A model generated the notes under the pieces. That model did no database searches, was not told the origin of the DNA, and worked only from the letters and a program-made list of their open reading frames with translations. The position numbers were made by a program, and so were the translations under genes. Below are positions 1-7,027 of a stretch of 11,101 nucleotides of DNA, one piece after another; position 1 is the first letter of the stretch; each line of letters opens with the position of its first letter. The stretch spans positions 1 through 11,101 of the forward strand of contig JAHFKE010000035.1 in the NCBI GenBank assembly GCA_023245515.1, given 5' to 3'. The DNA is from Candidatus Levyibacteriota bacterium (GTDB taxonomy: Bacteria > Patescibacteriota > Microgenomatia > Levybacterales > UBA12049).

Positions 1-204
1 GACCCGAACAACATTATCCCCGATGAAATAGGGAAGTATGGAAAACCAATAACCATTCATCAGCAAATACAGTTCCAAGCAGAATGGTATAACATGCTCT
101 ATACGGAAACGGCCAAAAAGATAGGAGAGTTAAAATATGAATTTATGAAAACCTACTTAGAACAGATAAAGAAGGAGATTGAAGAAGCACAATCTATTCG
201 GTAA
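1..204 (+). CDS. C-terminal fragment of an unknown protein
   Basis: An open frame enters from the left edge and stops with TAA at 202-204, giving 67 visible residues. The tail is hydrophilic, with alternating Lys/Glu (for example KKIGELKYEF and KKEIEEAQSIR), and looks helical or coiled-coil. There is no hydrophobic segment and no motif that I recognise. The gene converges on the minus-strand glycosidase gene with only 14 nt between the two stop codons, and I see no terminator hairpin in that gap. The reading frame is clear, but the function is unknown because most of the gene lies outside the window. Confidence 0.7.
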   Translation, partial: DPNNIIPDEIGKYGKPITIHQQIQFQAEWYNMLYTETAKKIGELKYEFMKTYLEQIKKEIEEAQSIR

Positions 205-218
205 CTCTCAACTCCGTC

Positions 219-1478
219 CTACCTCCTCACAAACAACACCGCATTAGGTATATTGCGCCCCGGACCAGCTTTATAACCACCTGACCAGAGAGCTGTCGAT
301 CCACCGCTGTCCAAATTCAATGCGTTCTCCAGCCCCAATGCCTTCAGTACATAAGCGACTTCCGCAACTGTAGCATTATAAACAACTCCTATATACACCG
401 TACTTCCTCTGTTCCCGACAAAGCTCCTCGCGCCTTTGCTTCCCTGCTTGGGATCGCTGCCGCCACCAAAAGCAATGTTGCCGCCCGAAAGCAATAGTGG
501 CTGATTGGCGATGACTCCATCAACACCCGTATCCCGTCCCCAGCCAGATGAAGCGCCAATAAATCTAGCAAACCCTGAGCCGAATATCGCTACAGGAACA
601 TTGCTATACACGTTATTATCAGAATTAATATAATGCTTGTTCTTGTTCATCACCAGCGTATCAAAACTATTCGTCTTTCCCGCACAGCTGGGATAAGAAG
701 CCGGACAAAAATAGGAACCATTGATCCCTGCAAATGCTCCACTTCTTGCTACGTAATCACCAAGAGAGAGAACGGGACAGTTATCGCGACAGTCACCGTC
801 TGTCGCGGTATCTATAATGACGCGCGTTGAGCCCAAATCTGCAGCAACGATAGCAACAGCGTATGTGCCAATCTCTGCCTTTACGGACTGGTAGCTAAAG
901 CCACTTCCAGGTGCTGCATTGCTCTGAGTAGCAGGCAAAGCCGGTACTCCGGCAGCTGCCGCAGCTTTTGCAGCCGCCGCGGCTGCAGCTGCAGCCAATT
1001 CGTCATCTATCTTCTTGATTCTGCCTCCCAAGTCTGCCAGTTTTGCATCACCCGACGCATAGTTCAATGCAGATAAGTCCTTGACAGCTGCCGCATAGAG
1101 AATTTCTAAGTCCTCTGTCTTTTGTTTTTTAACTTTGAGATCCTGTACTCTTTCAAAGAGGCTGATCGATTTTTTATAAGAGTCATTGACATGCTTAACC
1201 TCTGCTTTTAACTCCTGATTGATCTTATATTGATCTTCGCTCTTGAGGGCTTCGTATGATTGCTTCGTTGAAAAGAGGGTATCTATGAGGCTTTTCTTCT
1301 CTGTCGTAAGCTGCTCCTTACTACTACTAAGAACTTTTACCTGACCTTTCGCAGTGAGAAGAGCAATGTAGGAGATTACAGATAAAGATACGGGAATCGC
1401 AACAAGAAGGCCTAGAAAGATTGAGAGATCTTTTTGTTTCTCGTACAATTTCAGAAAGCCCTTCACAATACCCGACAT
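219..1478 (-). CDS. Membrane-anchored coiled-coil protein with phosphodiester glycosidase (NAGPA/DUF2233-like) domain
   Basis: The product is 419 residues from ATG 1478. Residues 1-17 are Lys-rich, 18-42 form one transmembrane segment, about 50-160 are charged and helical (likely coiled coil), about 161-192 are an Ala-rich linker (nine consecutive Ala), and 193-419 are the globular domain. Family signatures in that domain are NGSYF (253-257), GARSFVGN (349-356) and LDSGGSTALW (389-398), as in the phosphodiester glycosidase family that includes the enzyme uncovering mannose-6-phosphate. Four Cys (230, 234, 258, 265) could form disulfides outside the membrane. The topology suggests an N-in anchor with the domain on the cell surface; the substrate is unknown, but a sugar phosphodiester in an envelope polymer is plausible. 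A GTG at 1502 would add 8 residues, but it lies inside the spacer of a good promoter, so I prefer the ATG. It is transcribed alone, divergent from the next gene. Confidence 0.85.
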   Translation of the reverse strand: MSGIVKGFLKLYEKQKDLSIFLGLLVAIPVSLSVISYIALLTAKGQVKVLSSSKEQLTTEKKSLIDTLFSTKQSYEALKSEDQYKINQELKAEVKHVNDSYKKSISLFERVQDLKVKKQKTEDLEILYAAAVKDLSALNYASGDAKLADLGGRIKKIDDELAAAAAAAAAKAAAAAGVPALPATQSNAAPGSGFSYQSVKAEIGTYAVAIVAADLGSTRVIIDTATDGDCRDNCPVLSLGDYVARSGAFAGINGSYFCPASYPSCAGKTNSFDTLVMNKNKHYINSDNNVYSNVPVAIFGSGFARFIGASSGWGRDTGVDGVIANQPLLLSGGNIAFGGGSDPKQGSKGARSFVGNRGSTVYIGVVYNATVAEVAYVLKALGLENALNLDSGGSTALWSGGYKAGPGRNIPNAVLFVRR

Positions 1479-1484
1479 GACTAA

Positions 1485-1513
1485 ATGTAACCACAGTCTC
1501 ACTTATCTGTCAA
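1485..1513 (-). promoter_or_regulatory. Promoter of the glycosidase gene, predicted leaderless
   Basis: On the minus strand a perfect TTGACA (1513-1508) is followed after 17 bp by TTACAT (1490-1485), itself preceded by TGG (extended -10). Exactly 6 nt separate the hexamer from ATG 1478, so transcription would start at or next to the start codon. The -35 is excellent; the -10 hexamer matches TATAAT at only 3 of 6 positions. Confidence 0.6.
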
Positions 1514-1526
1514 GTTAAGCTCGGAA

Positions 1527-1555
1527 TTGGAAGAATTTTGAGATATTTATATAAT
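1527..1555 (+). promoter_or_regulatory. Upstream promoter of the 708-residue protein gene
   Basis: TTGGAA (1527-1532), a 17-bp spacer and a perfect TATAAT (1550-1555) form a sigma-70-type promoter with a predicted start near 1562. That gives a leader of about 27 nt to ATG 1589, in which I see no Shine-Dalgarno sequence. It may act in tandem with the start-proximal -10 at 1577-1582. Confidence 0.55.
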
Positions 1556-1573
1556 GAAAAAAGAGCAAGAAAC

Positions 1574-1582
1574 TGCTACACT
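1574..1582 (+). promoter_or_regulatory. Extended -10 for a leaderless transcript of the 708-residue protein gene
   Basis: TGC TACACT is followed by exactly 6 nt (ATTTTT) and then ATG 1589, the same geometry as at the neighbouring genes. A weak -35 match (ATGAAA, 1554-1559) lies 17 bp upstream. Initiation here would produce an mRNA with essentially no 5' leader. Confidence 0.5.
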
Positions 1583-1588
1583 ATTTTT

Positions 1589-3715
1589 ATGAGTACAGAT
1601 CAACAAGAGCAAGGGCCGACACCAGCGCCTATAGAGCAACGTGACACGGAGCGCGAAGCTAGGCTTCAGTCTGTCAAAGATAAAGTAACATTTACGAGAG
1701 GACGCATGGCGGGGGCAGTGGCGGCAGGGCCTGCTCATGAGGGTATATTTCTAGATCCAGGTAAACGCATCAAGCCAGAACTTGGCGCACAACTCAAAAA
1801 CGATCTCCTGCAAAGAACTCCTGACGATATAAATTATGAACCAGACAATGTTACTTCTGAAGATGAAGGACGAGAAGCATGGAAAGACCACAAGGGAACA
1901 CTGGAAGATCAGAATAAGGAGTGGGATAACGCTTTCGCAAAACTAACAAAAGATCTCCAAAGCGAAAAGCACAACGAAGCGGGAAATAAAGACCTTGAAG
2001 AAGCTATGAAGGCGATCGGTGTTAGCACTAATCCAGAACAGACTGATGCACAAAGAGTCCAAGAGGCTACCAAATTTAGAGAGAAATACTTCCCAGGTGG
2101 TAAAAGAGACATAGGGAAATTTGTGAAAGATGTTGCCAAAGATTTTGAAGACGCAGACGGCAATGTAGATATGGACAAGCTAGAACAAAGACTTGATCTT
2201 CTTAAAGATAATGAGGTTATGAACAGCTTCGGCAGTGACAGTAAGCATATTGTCGCCGATAAGGCGATGCTTTACGCCCTCCTTTCCCAAAAAGATCCCG
2301 AAAAGAAAAATGCCATCGCCGACGCCACAGTAGAGCAGGCACAACAATACCTCCCCAAAGGCCCCGAAAAAGACCGTATGCAAAGACTGTACAACAAAAC
2401 TGAAGCCCTCAAACGCCTAAGACAGAAAGAGAGTAGCAGTCCACAAGGGGAAGGCGAAGAAACCGAAGCAGGTACGAAGGGTGCTGCTGAGGAATCAGGC
2501 TCATCTACTAAATATCAAGAATTCATGGATCGATTTGGCCCGTTACTCGATAAGCTAAAGACTGACTATGGCAACAACGGCCTTGATGGTATCGGCAGAA
2601 TCGGCTATGAGATCAAACTAACAGATGAGGACAGACAAAATCTACAAGAGCTGGCTACGAAGACTCAGCAAGAACTGGACGGAAATCCAAAATATCAAGA
2701 GGTTCAAAAGGAGGTAGATCGACACATGGCGGAAACCAAAGGGTTTGACGTTTCAATGGCCTTTGGCGATGCAGTTATACAAAATGATCAAATAAGCGCT
2801 GTTACATATGACGGTGCTCGCATTAACTTGCCCCCTGAAGCATTTGCCCTCTGGGAAAAACATCTATCCGTTACCTATATAGAAGATGTTCTTTTGAAAA
2901 GCAAGGGAGGCTTGGCTGCGCATAACGTCCTGAAATTTGTGGAAAACCTTCAACCTACTCCACCAGCAGAGACAGGAACTGACACGACCGAGCCGCATCA
3001 AGCATCCAAACCGGAAACTCCTACTGGAAAAGAACCTGCTGGCGCTACAGCTACGCATGAAGCTGCAAAAGAACCTGAGCATGCCACCTTAATTTTTGCC
3101 TCCGGGCAAAAATTCATCGATCAGTCTACAGAACCTGAAAGTGAGGTAGCGATTACGAACATTGATCCACATTCGGGAGAAATTACTCTCGACAATGGAG
3201 TAGAGCCTCTCACTGCAACGGAACTCCAAGAACTCCTGGAGCTGAATGAGTTTGCGTTCAAATTAGAGCAAGATCAAACCTTGCTCGATAAAACAACAAA
3301 TAAAGAAATTAAAATCACCCATATAGACGAAGAGGATGGCATTGTTACATTACAACTTCCGGATGGACAAAATATGTTCTATCGTAAAGACCAGATTAAT
3401 GACTTTCTAAAAAAGAATGAATTCAGTCTCGAACCAGCCAATGAACCAGCTTTCCCCGAAGCCTCTGCGGAGGACTCTCCAGAAGCACAGACAGAAGATC
3501 CTTTGCGAAGACAATTAACGGAAGGAGCAGAATTTAACTACATGGGTACTCATGGAACAATTGATGAGGGTGTGATAGAGGGGGATAGGGTAAAAGTGAA
3601 ATATGATGATGGGTCAACTGGAGAGATACCGCTGGAAAGAGTACGAGATCAGGGTAGATTTACCCTACTATCTAAACCAGAAACTGCTGATGAAGCGGCA
3701 CCAACTCAGACTTAA
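1589..3715 (+). CDS. Large charged hypothetical protein with repeated beta-rich C-terminal modules
   Basis: The product is 708 residues from ATG 1589. The frame continues upstream to a TTG at 1538, but that start overlaps the promoter. There is no signal peptide or membrane segment, so it is probably cytoplasmic. Residues 1-390 are rich in Glu, Lys, Asp and Gln and mostly helical, with a low-complexity Ser/Glu/Gly stretch near 290-310. A Pro/Thr/Glu/Ala-rich linker follows around 455-498. Residues about 500-558 and 562-615 are two diverged copies of one module, each ending in NEF plus an aromatic or hydrophobic residue, and about 640-695 is a third, SH3/KOW-like stretch (EGAEFNYMGTHGTIDEG). 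Residues 142-157 (AIGVSTNPEQTDAQRV) resemble SVGMDLEQTNAEQI of the next protein. I recognise no enzyme motif; a scaffold or binding role is only a guess. It is followed by the PP2C-fusion gene in the same direction, 107 nt later. Confidence 0.8.
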   Translation: MSTDQQEQGPTPAPIEQRDTEREARLQSVKDKVTFTRGRMAGAVAAGPAHEGIFLDPGKRIKPELGAQLKNDLLQRTPDDINYEPDNVTSEDEGREAWKDHKGTLEDQNKEWDNAFAKLTKDLQSEKHNEAGNKDLEEAMKAIGVSTNPEQTDAQRVQEATKFREKYFPGGKRDIGKFVKDVAKDFEDADGNVDMDKLEQRLDLLKDNEVMNSFGSDSKHIVADKAMLYALLSQKDPEKKNAIADATVEQAQQYLPKGPEKDRMQRLYNKTEALKRLRQKESSSPQGEGEETEAGTKGAAEESGSSTKYQEFMDRFGPLLDKLKTDYGNNGLDGIGRIGYEIKLTDEDRQNLQELATKTQQELDGNPKYQEVQKEVDRHMAETKGFDVSMAFGDAVIQNDQISAVTYDGARINLPPEAFALWEKHLSVTYIEDVLLKSKGGLAAHNVLKFVENLQPTPPAETGTDTTEPHQASKPETPTGKEPAGATATHEAAKEPEHATLIFASGQKFIDQSTEPESEVAITNIDPHSGEITLDNGVEPLTATELQELLELNEFAFKLEQDQTLLDKTTNKEIKITHIDEEDGIVTLQLPDGQNMFYRKDQINDFLKKNEFSLEPANEPAFPEASAEDSPEAQTEDPLRRQLTEGAEFNYMGTHGTIDEGVIEGDRVKVKYDDGSTGEIPLERVRDQGRFTLLSKPETADEAAPTQT
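3083..3433 (+). repeat. Two tandem protein-level repeats in the 708-residue protein
   Basis: The two copies (residues about 499-558 and 562-615) share the order: G/D-Q-x-L/F-x-D-x-(S/T)T, a short beta segment ending ITNID or ITHID, a turn with DG or SG, a second beta pair (EITLDNG or IVTLQLPDG), a helix (TELQELLELNEF or DQINDFLKKNEF), and a final hydrophobic strand. They have diverged at the DNA level, so this is an old internal duplication, not a recent DNA repeat. Confidence 0.55.
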
Positions 3716-3728
3716 TTAGCCTATCTTG

Positions 3729-3740
3729 TCAATCTTTGAA
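3729..3740. repeat. 12-nt sequence repeated after two neighbouring stop codons
   Basis: TCAATCTTTGAA occurs at 3729-3740, 13 nt after the stop of the 708-residue protein gene, and again at 6655-6666, 6 nt after the stop of the 941-residue protein gene. The second copy lies inside the C-terminal codons of the convergent dehydratase gene. It could be a remnant of gene duplication or a coincidence. Confidence 0.35.
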
Positions 3741-3752
3741 CTATAGAATTAT

Positions 3753-3771
3753 CCTCCGACTAGACGGGAGG
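3753..3771. other. Small GC-rich hairpin in the spacer between the two large genes
   Basis: CCTCC (3753-3757) can pair with GGAGG (3767-3771) across a 9-nt loop. No T-run follows on either strand, so it is not a standard intrinsic terminator. It could still be a weak 3' end structure for the upstream gene. Confidence 0.3.
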
Positions 3772-3807
3772 CTTACATCTAGAACCATATAAAAGGACTC
3801 TGATATT

Positions 3808-3816
3808 TGATATGCT
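3808..3816 (+). promoter_or_regulatory. Extended -10 for a leaderless transcript of the PP2C-fusion gene
   Basis: TGA TATGCT is followed by exactly 6 nt (TTGCTT) and ATG 3823. No convincing -35 is present, as is common for TGn-extended promoters. No Shine-Dalgarno sequence precedes the start. Confidence 0.5.
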
Positions 3817-3822
3817 TTGCTT

Positions 3823-6648
3823 ATGGATTCAGAACAGCTAAAGCCAGTCCCCAGTGAGACAAACAAAGATTCAGAAAGACTCTTAGGGCAAGAAAAAACC
3901 GGTGTCCAGGCACGTCTCCTTTTCGGTGACAACATTCCCTCCTCGAGTGAACAAATAAACCGGGTAACACTCCAGCAAAAACGTGCGGAGGAGAAAGAAA
4001 AGCGCACAAAAAAACTAACAACAGGCTCTCTCCATGAGCGGAGCAAGCACTGGGAAGAGCAAGCCGAGATCCACAAACAAGAAAATAATGGTGAAGAATT
4101 AACAAAAGAAAAACAGATCGAAGCCTGGCAAGACACCACAAATGCGTTCCTTGATTCTTATAGGAAAAGTGGAACAGATGAAGAAAGGAGATTTTTCAAA
4201 AGCGTTGGCATGGATCTAGAACAGACTAATGCAGAACAAATCTATCGAACATTCATCAAAGACCACAATGGCGATATGGAATATTTTGCCGAACTGATCG
4301 CAGCAAATAATAGCGAGGATCAAATAGAACAAAACAGTGAGATAATTAAGAAACTTGCAACGATGTATGGAGGCAACTCCGCCAAAATCACTGAATTGCT
4401 TACACATGGAATCAAAAATATAGAAACAGATACCAAGGCACGGGCATTTATAAAATCCGCCCATGAAAACCTAGCCAAAGGCGATCAGCAAGGAAAAGAT
4501 ATTGTAGATACTCTTGATCAGCAGAGCCAAAAATGGGAAGATGGACATCCTGCAAGAACAACTACGCCTGATACAAGTGGCCAAACACAGCCCACCCCAG
4601 AGTCATCAAGACGTACAAAAGAATCAGGTTCAAATACCTCAGTCAGGATGGCTGGAAAAAGCGTCGAGGGAGGCAAGGGAGCAAATCAGGACTCAATGTG
4701 GTTTGATGAGGAAACCGGAGCTGCATTAGTGGCCGATGGAATAGGCGGGGAGCAAGGAGGAGTAGATGCATCAAGAATCGTGAAAGATAGCATGGCAGAA
4801 GCATTCCAGCAGATGCCGACCTTCTCTAGCGCAGAGGAAGCAAAGACATGGCTCAGAGAACAGATAGTGAAAGCCAACGAAGCCTTGCAGTCAGCAAAGG
4901 GCACCAACAAACTTGACGCAAAAGCAGGTACTACTCTAGCTACAGCGTTTGTTTGGGAAGCACCCAACGGAGAAAGAACGCTTATAACAGGTAACGTTGG
5001 GGATTCCAGAATATCCGGCGTAAGGAATAACGAATTAACCGACTTAACACTTGATCACGCCTATTACATGTACCACTTTATACCTTCCGAGAAGTATCCA
5101 GGGCGATTTGAAGTAGACGATCATGGCAATCCAGCTATTGACTGGAACAGGCCTCGAAGCGCAGAGGAGATACAGAAACTTCAGGAAAAATTTAGCAACG
5201 TAGCAGATTCTGATGAAATGGACGATTTCAGCAATAACTACGAGGAGTCTATATTATGGACGTTAAGAAATAATATGTTCTCATCGATGAAGGGAGAACG
5301 CATCAACATTTTGACTACTGACGCAAGAAGAGTGGAGACAGGAGACACTATCTTTATCAGAAGCGATGGTCTCACAGATGTCATGACCAACGAACAAACC
5401 ATGGAAGCTATTCGGGATCACCCCGATGACCCTGAGGGTGCCGTAGATGCTCTTCTTAAAAAAGCACACGAAGGAGATAGTGGGAAAAGAAATAAGGGAA
5501 AGCCTGATGACAAGAGCGTTGTTGTTATGAAGATAAAAGAGAAGTTAGCAGCTGAAGAGCCTTCAAAAGAAACAGCTTCACCCCCAAATACTGACTACCC
5601 TAATGATGAGGAGTTGAAGGGACTGGCAGAGAGACACCCTGACTGGCCTAAAATTAACTTGAAGTTTTACCTCAGCCAACACGGAACTGCTGAAGACTTT
5701 GCCAGATTGAAAGATCAATTGCGCGATGCAGACATATATCTTTATGAAAGCATGGGGAGCAACAAGGCTACAGAAGGCCTCCAGACCTATGCTGACAAAG
5801 ATGCTGATTCGCTACCTGCGGACTATCTGGAACAAAAAATAGAAGAAGGTAAGAATGGGAAGACGTTTAAGGGAACCGTGACCGAAGGCATATTGCGCGC
5901 ACTATATGGTAGTAAGAAAATTGTTGGACACATTGACCTTCGTGAAGGTGATCCTATAAGTCCCTCAGATTTCCCTTCGCAAGACTATGTTGAACCAAGC
6001 TTTGGTAAAACATTAGATAATCTTCGAAAAATGATGCAATCCGAAGCTCAACTACATGATCAACGGGAAAAAATTATGACCAGACGCTTTGAGACGGAAC
6101 TTGAAGAGATATTCACCACCCACCCTGAACTTAAAGATAAGCCGGAGCTTAACATAGTTGCTTCAATGGGAGATGCCCATACCACCCTTATACATAAACT
6201 TAGAGCCAATGGGGTTAATACAGAACGAACATTTAGTAACGATCCATATACTTATGACCATTACACTGAAGCTATAAGAGACTTTGAGTTCGGCAAAGAA
6301 CCTAGCCAAGATCTTATAGCAAAAGCTCACCTCCGGGACATAGTAAATAGCCTCTTAGGTGCTAGCATGGCAGACAAAGCCACCAACGGCCACGAGAAGG
6401 AAGTTTATATACGCCAAGTTACATCTCAATTTAACATGCAAGAGATTGAATCAGTCCACGACTTAGTTACATCAAAAACTCTTACACCAGAAGCTTTTGA
6501 TGACATACTTCGCGCTAAGGGTATTGAATCAATGCCTCATACAAATGAAGAGCTGAAAAGTCGTCTCGCAAGACAACAAGAAGCAGAGGATGCACGAAAA
6601 GCAGAGATAATAGCAAGAAACCAACAAAGAGCGACTACCCCTAGCTAG
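3823..6648 (+). CDS. PP2C-type Ser/Thr phosphatase fused to a TIKI/TraB/EreA-like C-terminal domain
   Basis: The product is 941 residues from ATG 3823; a TTG two codons earlier is unlikely because it falls in the promoter. Residues 1-270 are charged and helical, with a module (127-140) resembling the preceding protein. Residues about 272-575 are a PPM/PP2C phosphatase with all the metal-binding signatures: NQD (288-290), VADGIGG (303-309), GTTLAT (369-374), GNVGDSR (390-396), SDGLTD (514-519) and PDD (561-563). It should therefore be an active metal-dependent protein phosphatase. Between 410 and 505 the flap region is longer than usual. Residues about 610-800 show ADIYLYES (Glu 642), GHIDL (702-706), an Arg-rich helix REKIMTRRF (748-756) and SMGDAH (781-786). 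This order recalls the TIKI/TraB/EreA-like hydrolases with their GxxH motif; the assignment is tentative. No membrane segment is visible, so it is likely cytoplasmic. No partner kinase is present in the window. Confidence 0.85.
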   Translation: MDSEQLKPVPSETNKDSERLLGQEKTGVQARLLFGDNIPSSSEQINRVTLQQKRAEEKEKRTKKLTTGSLHERSKHWEEQAEIHKQENNGEELTKEKQIEAWQDTTNAFLDSYRKSGTDEERRFFKSVGMDLEQTNAEQIYRTFIKDHNGDMEYFAELIAANNSEDQIEQNSEIIKKLATMYGGNSAKITELLTHGIKNIETDTKARAFIKSAHENLAKGDQQGKDIVDTLDQQSQKWEDGHPARTTTPDTSGQTQPTPESSRRTKESGSNTSVRMAGKSVEGGKGANQDSMWFDEETGAALVADGIGGEQGGVDASRIVKDSMAEAFQQMPTFSSAEEAKTWLREQIVKANEALQSAKGTNKLDAKAGTTLATAFVWEAPNGERTLITGNVGDSRISGVRNNELTDLTLDHAYYMYHFIPSEKYPGRFEVDDHGNPAIDWNRPRSAEEIQKLQEKFSNVADSDEMDDFSNNYEESILWTLRNNMFSSMKGERINILTTDARRVETGDTIFIRSDGLTDVMTNEQTMEAIRDHPDDPEGAVDALLKKAHEGDSGKRNKGKPDDKSVVVMKIKEKLAAEEPSKETASPPNTDYPNDEELKGLAERHPDWPKINLKFYLSQHGTAEDFARLKDQLRDADIYLYESMGSNKATEGLQTYADKDADSLPADYLEQKIEEGKNGKTFKGTVTEGILRALYGSKKIVGHIDLREGDPISPSDFPSQDYVEPSFGKTLDNLRKMMQSEAQLHDQREKIMTRRFETELEEIFTTHPELKDKPELNIVASMGDAHTTLIHKLRANGVNTERTFSNDPYTYDHYTEAIRDFEFGKEPSQDLIAKAHLRDIVNSLLGASMADKATNGHEKEVYIRQVTSQFNMQEIESVHDLVTSKTLTPEAFDDILRAKGIESMPHTNEELKSRLARQQEAEDARKAEIIARNQQRATTPS

Positions 6649-6986
6649 ATAGTATCAATCTTTGAAGCCAGGATAAAATCATTCTCAGAAAGACCACCGA
6701 TAGCATGGGTCGTGAGGCGAAGATCAACTCGATTCCATCTATGAAGTAAGATGTCTGGATGATGTCCCTCTTTCTCAACTAATACCCCAACTTTATTCAC
6801 AAAGGCCAGTGCCGCTTTGAAATCTTTAAACTTATATTCCTTTTCCAAAACCTTTTCACCCACAACATCCCAAGCCTTCAGCTCATGTCGTAGAAATGCT
6901 CCATACTCATCAGGCCGAAGGGGTTCTACGCCATCTTCACATGGTATGCATTTCTTATGCTTAATATCAGCATTCAATTGAGACAT
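6645..6986 (-). CDS. Pterin-4a-carbinolamine dehydratase (4a-hydroxytetrahydrobiopterin dehydratase)
   Basis: The product is 113 residues, the usual length for the PCD/DCoH family, which dehydrates 4a-hydroxytetrahydropterin and so recycles pterin cofactor. The active-site signature is complete: EGHHPDI (73-79) and LTTHAIGGLSENDF (91-104), with His 75, His 76 and His 94 and Asp 103. The N-terminal CIPC (13-16) is typical of many bacterial members. No aromatic amino acid hydroxylase or folate gene is visible nearby, so the physiological substrate is open. Start ATG 6986 is supported by the promoter geometry. The stop codon overlaps the stop of the convergent phosphatase-fusion gene, and the Cdd1-family gene is divergent 41 nt away. 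Confidence 0.93.
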   Translation of the reverse strand: MSQLNADIKHKKCIPCEDGVEPLRPDEYGAFLRHELKAWDVVGEKVLEKEYKFKDFKAALAFVNKVGVLVEKEGHHPDILLHRWNRVDLRLTTHAIGGLSENDFILASKIDTI

Positions 6987-6992
6987 GCTACT

Positions 6993-7001
6993 ATTCTAAC
7001 A
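6993..7001 (-). promoter_or_regulatory. Extended -10 for a leaderless transcript of the dehydratase gene
   Basis: On the minus strand TGT TAGAAT (7001-6993) is followed by 6 nt (AGTAGC) and ATG 6986. TAGAAT differs from consensus at one position. No Shine-Dalgarno sequence is present. It shares a 41-nt divergent spacer with the Cdd1-family promoter. Confidence 0.6.
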
Positions 7002-7015
7002 GAAATATTTTGTAG

Positions 7016-7021
7016 TAAAAT
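7016..7021 (+). promoter_or_regulatory. -10 box for a leaderless transcript of the Cdd1-family gene
   Basis: TAAAAT is followed by exactly 6 nt (CAATAA) and the GTG start at 7028. There is no TGn extension and only a poor -35 (TTCTAA, 6994-6999), which lies in the divergent dehydratase promoter. The two promoters overlap and may compete. Confidence 0.45.
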
Positions 7022-7027
7022 CAATAA

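Noticed and set aside
948..1000. DNA microsatellite in the Ala-linker region
   Set aside because: The GCN codons vary (GCA, GCT, GCC, GCG), so this is a protein-level Ala-rich linker and not a slipped DNA repeat.
1479..1502. GTG start at 1502 for the glycosidase gene
   Set aside because: It falls in the spacer of a TTGACA-17-TTACAT promoter, has no ribosome binding site, and the ATG at 1478 fits the 6-nt rule seen in the neighbours.
1538..1588. TTG start 17 codons upstream for the 708-residue protein
   Set aside because: The stretch contains a perfect TATAAT and an extended -10; translation from a rare TTG there would require transcription from further upstream.
3753..3771. Intrinsic terminator between the two large genes
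   Set aside because: The stem is only 5 bp and no T-run follows on either strand, so it is recorded as a hairpin only.
3741..4139. 132-codon minus-strand open frame covering the start of the PP2C-fusion gene
   Set aside because: Its Ser/Cys/Phe-rich composition is the usual antisense shadow of a Glu/Lys-rich gene, and it has no supporting start signals.
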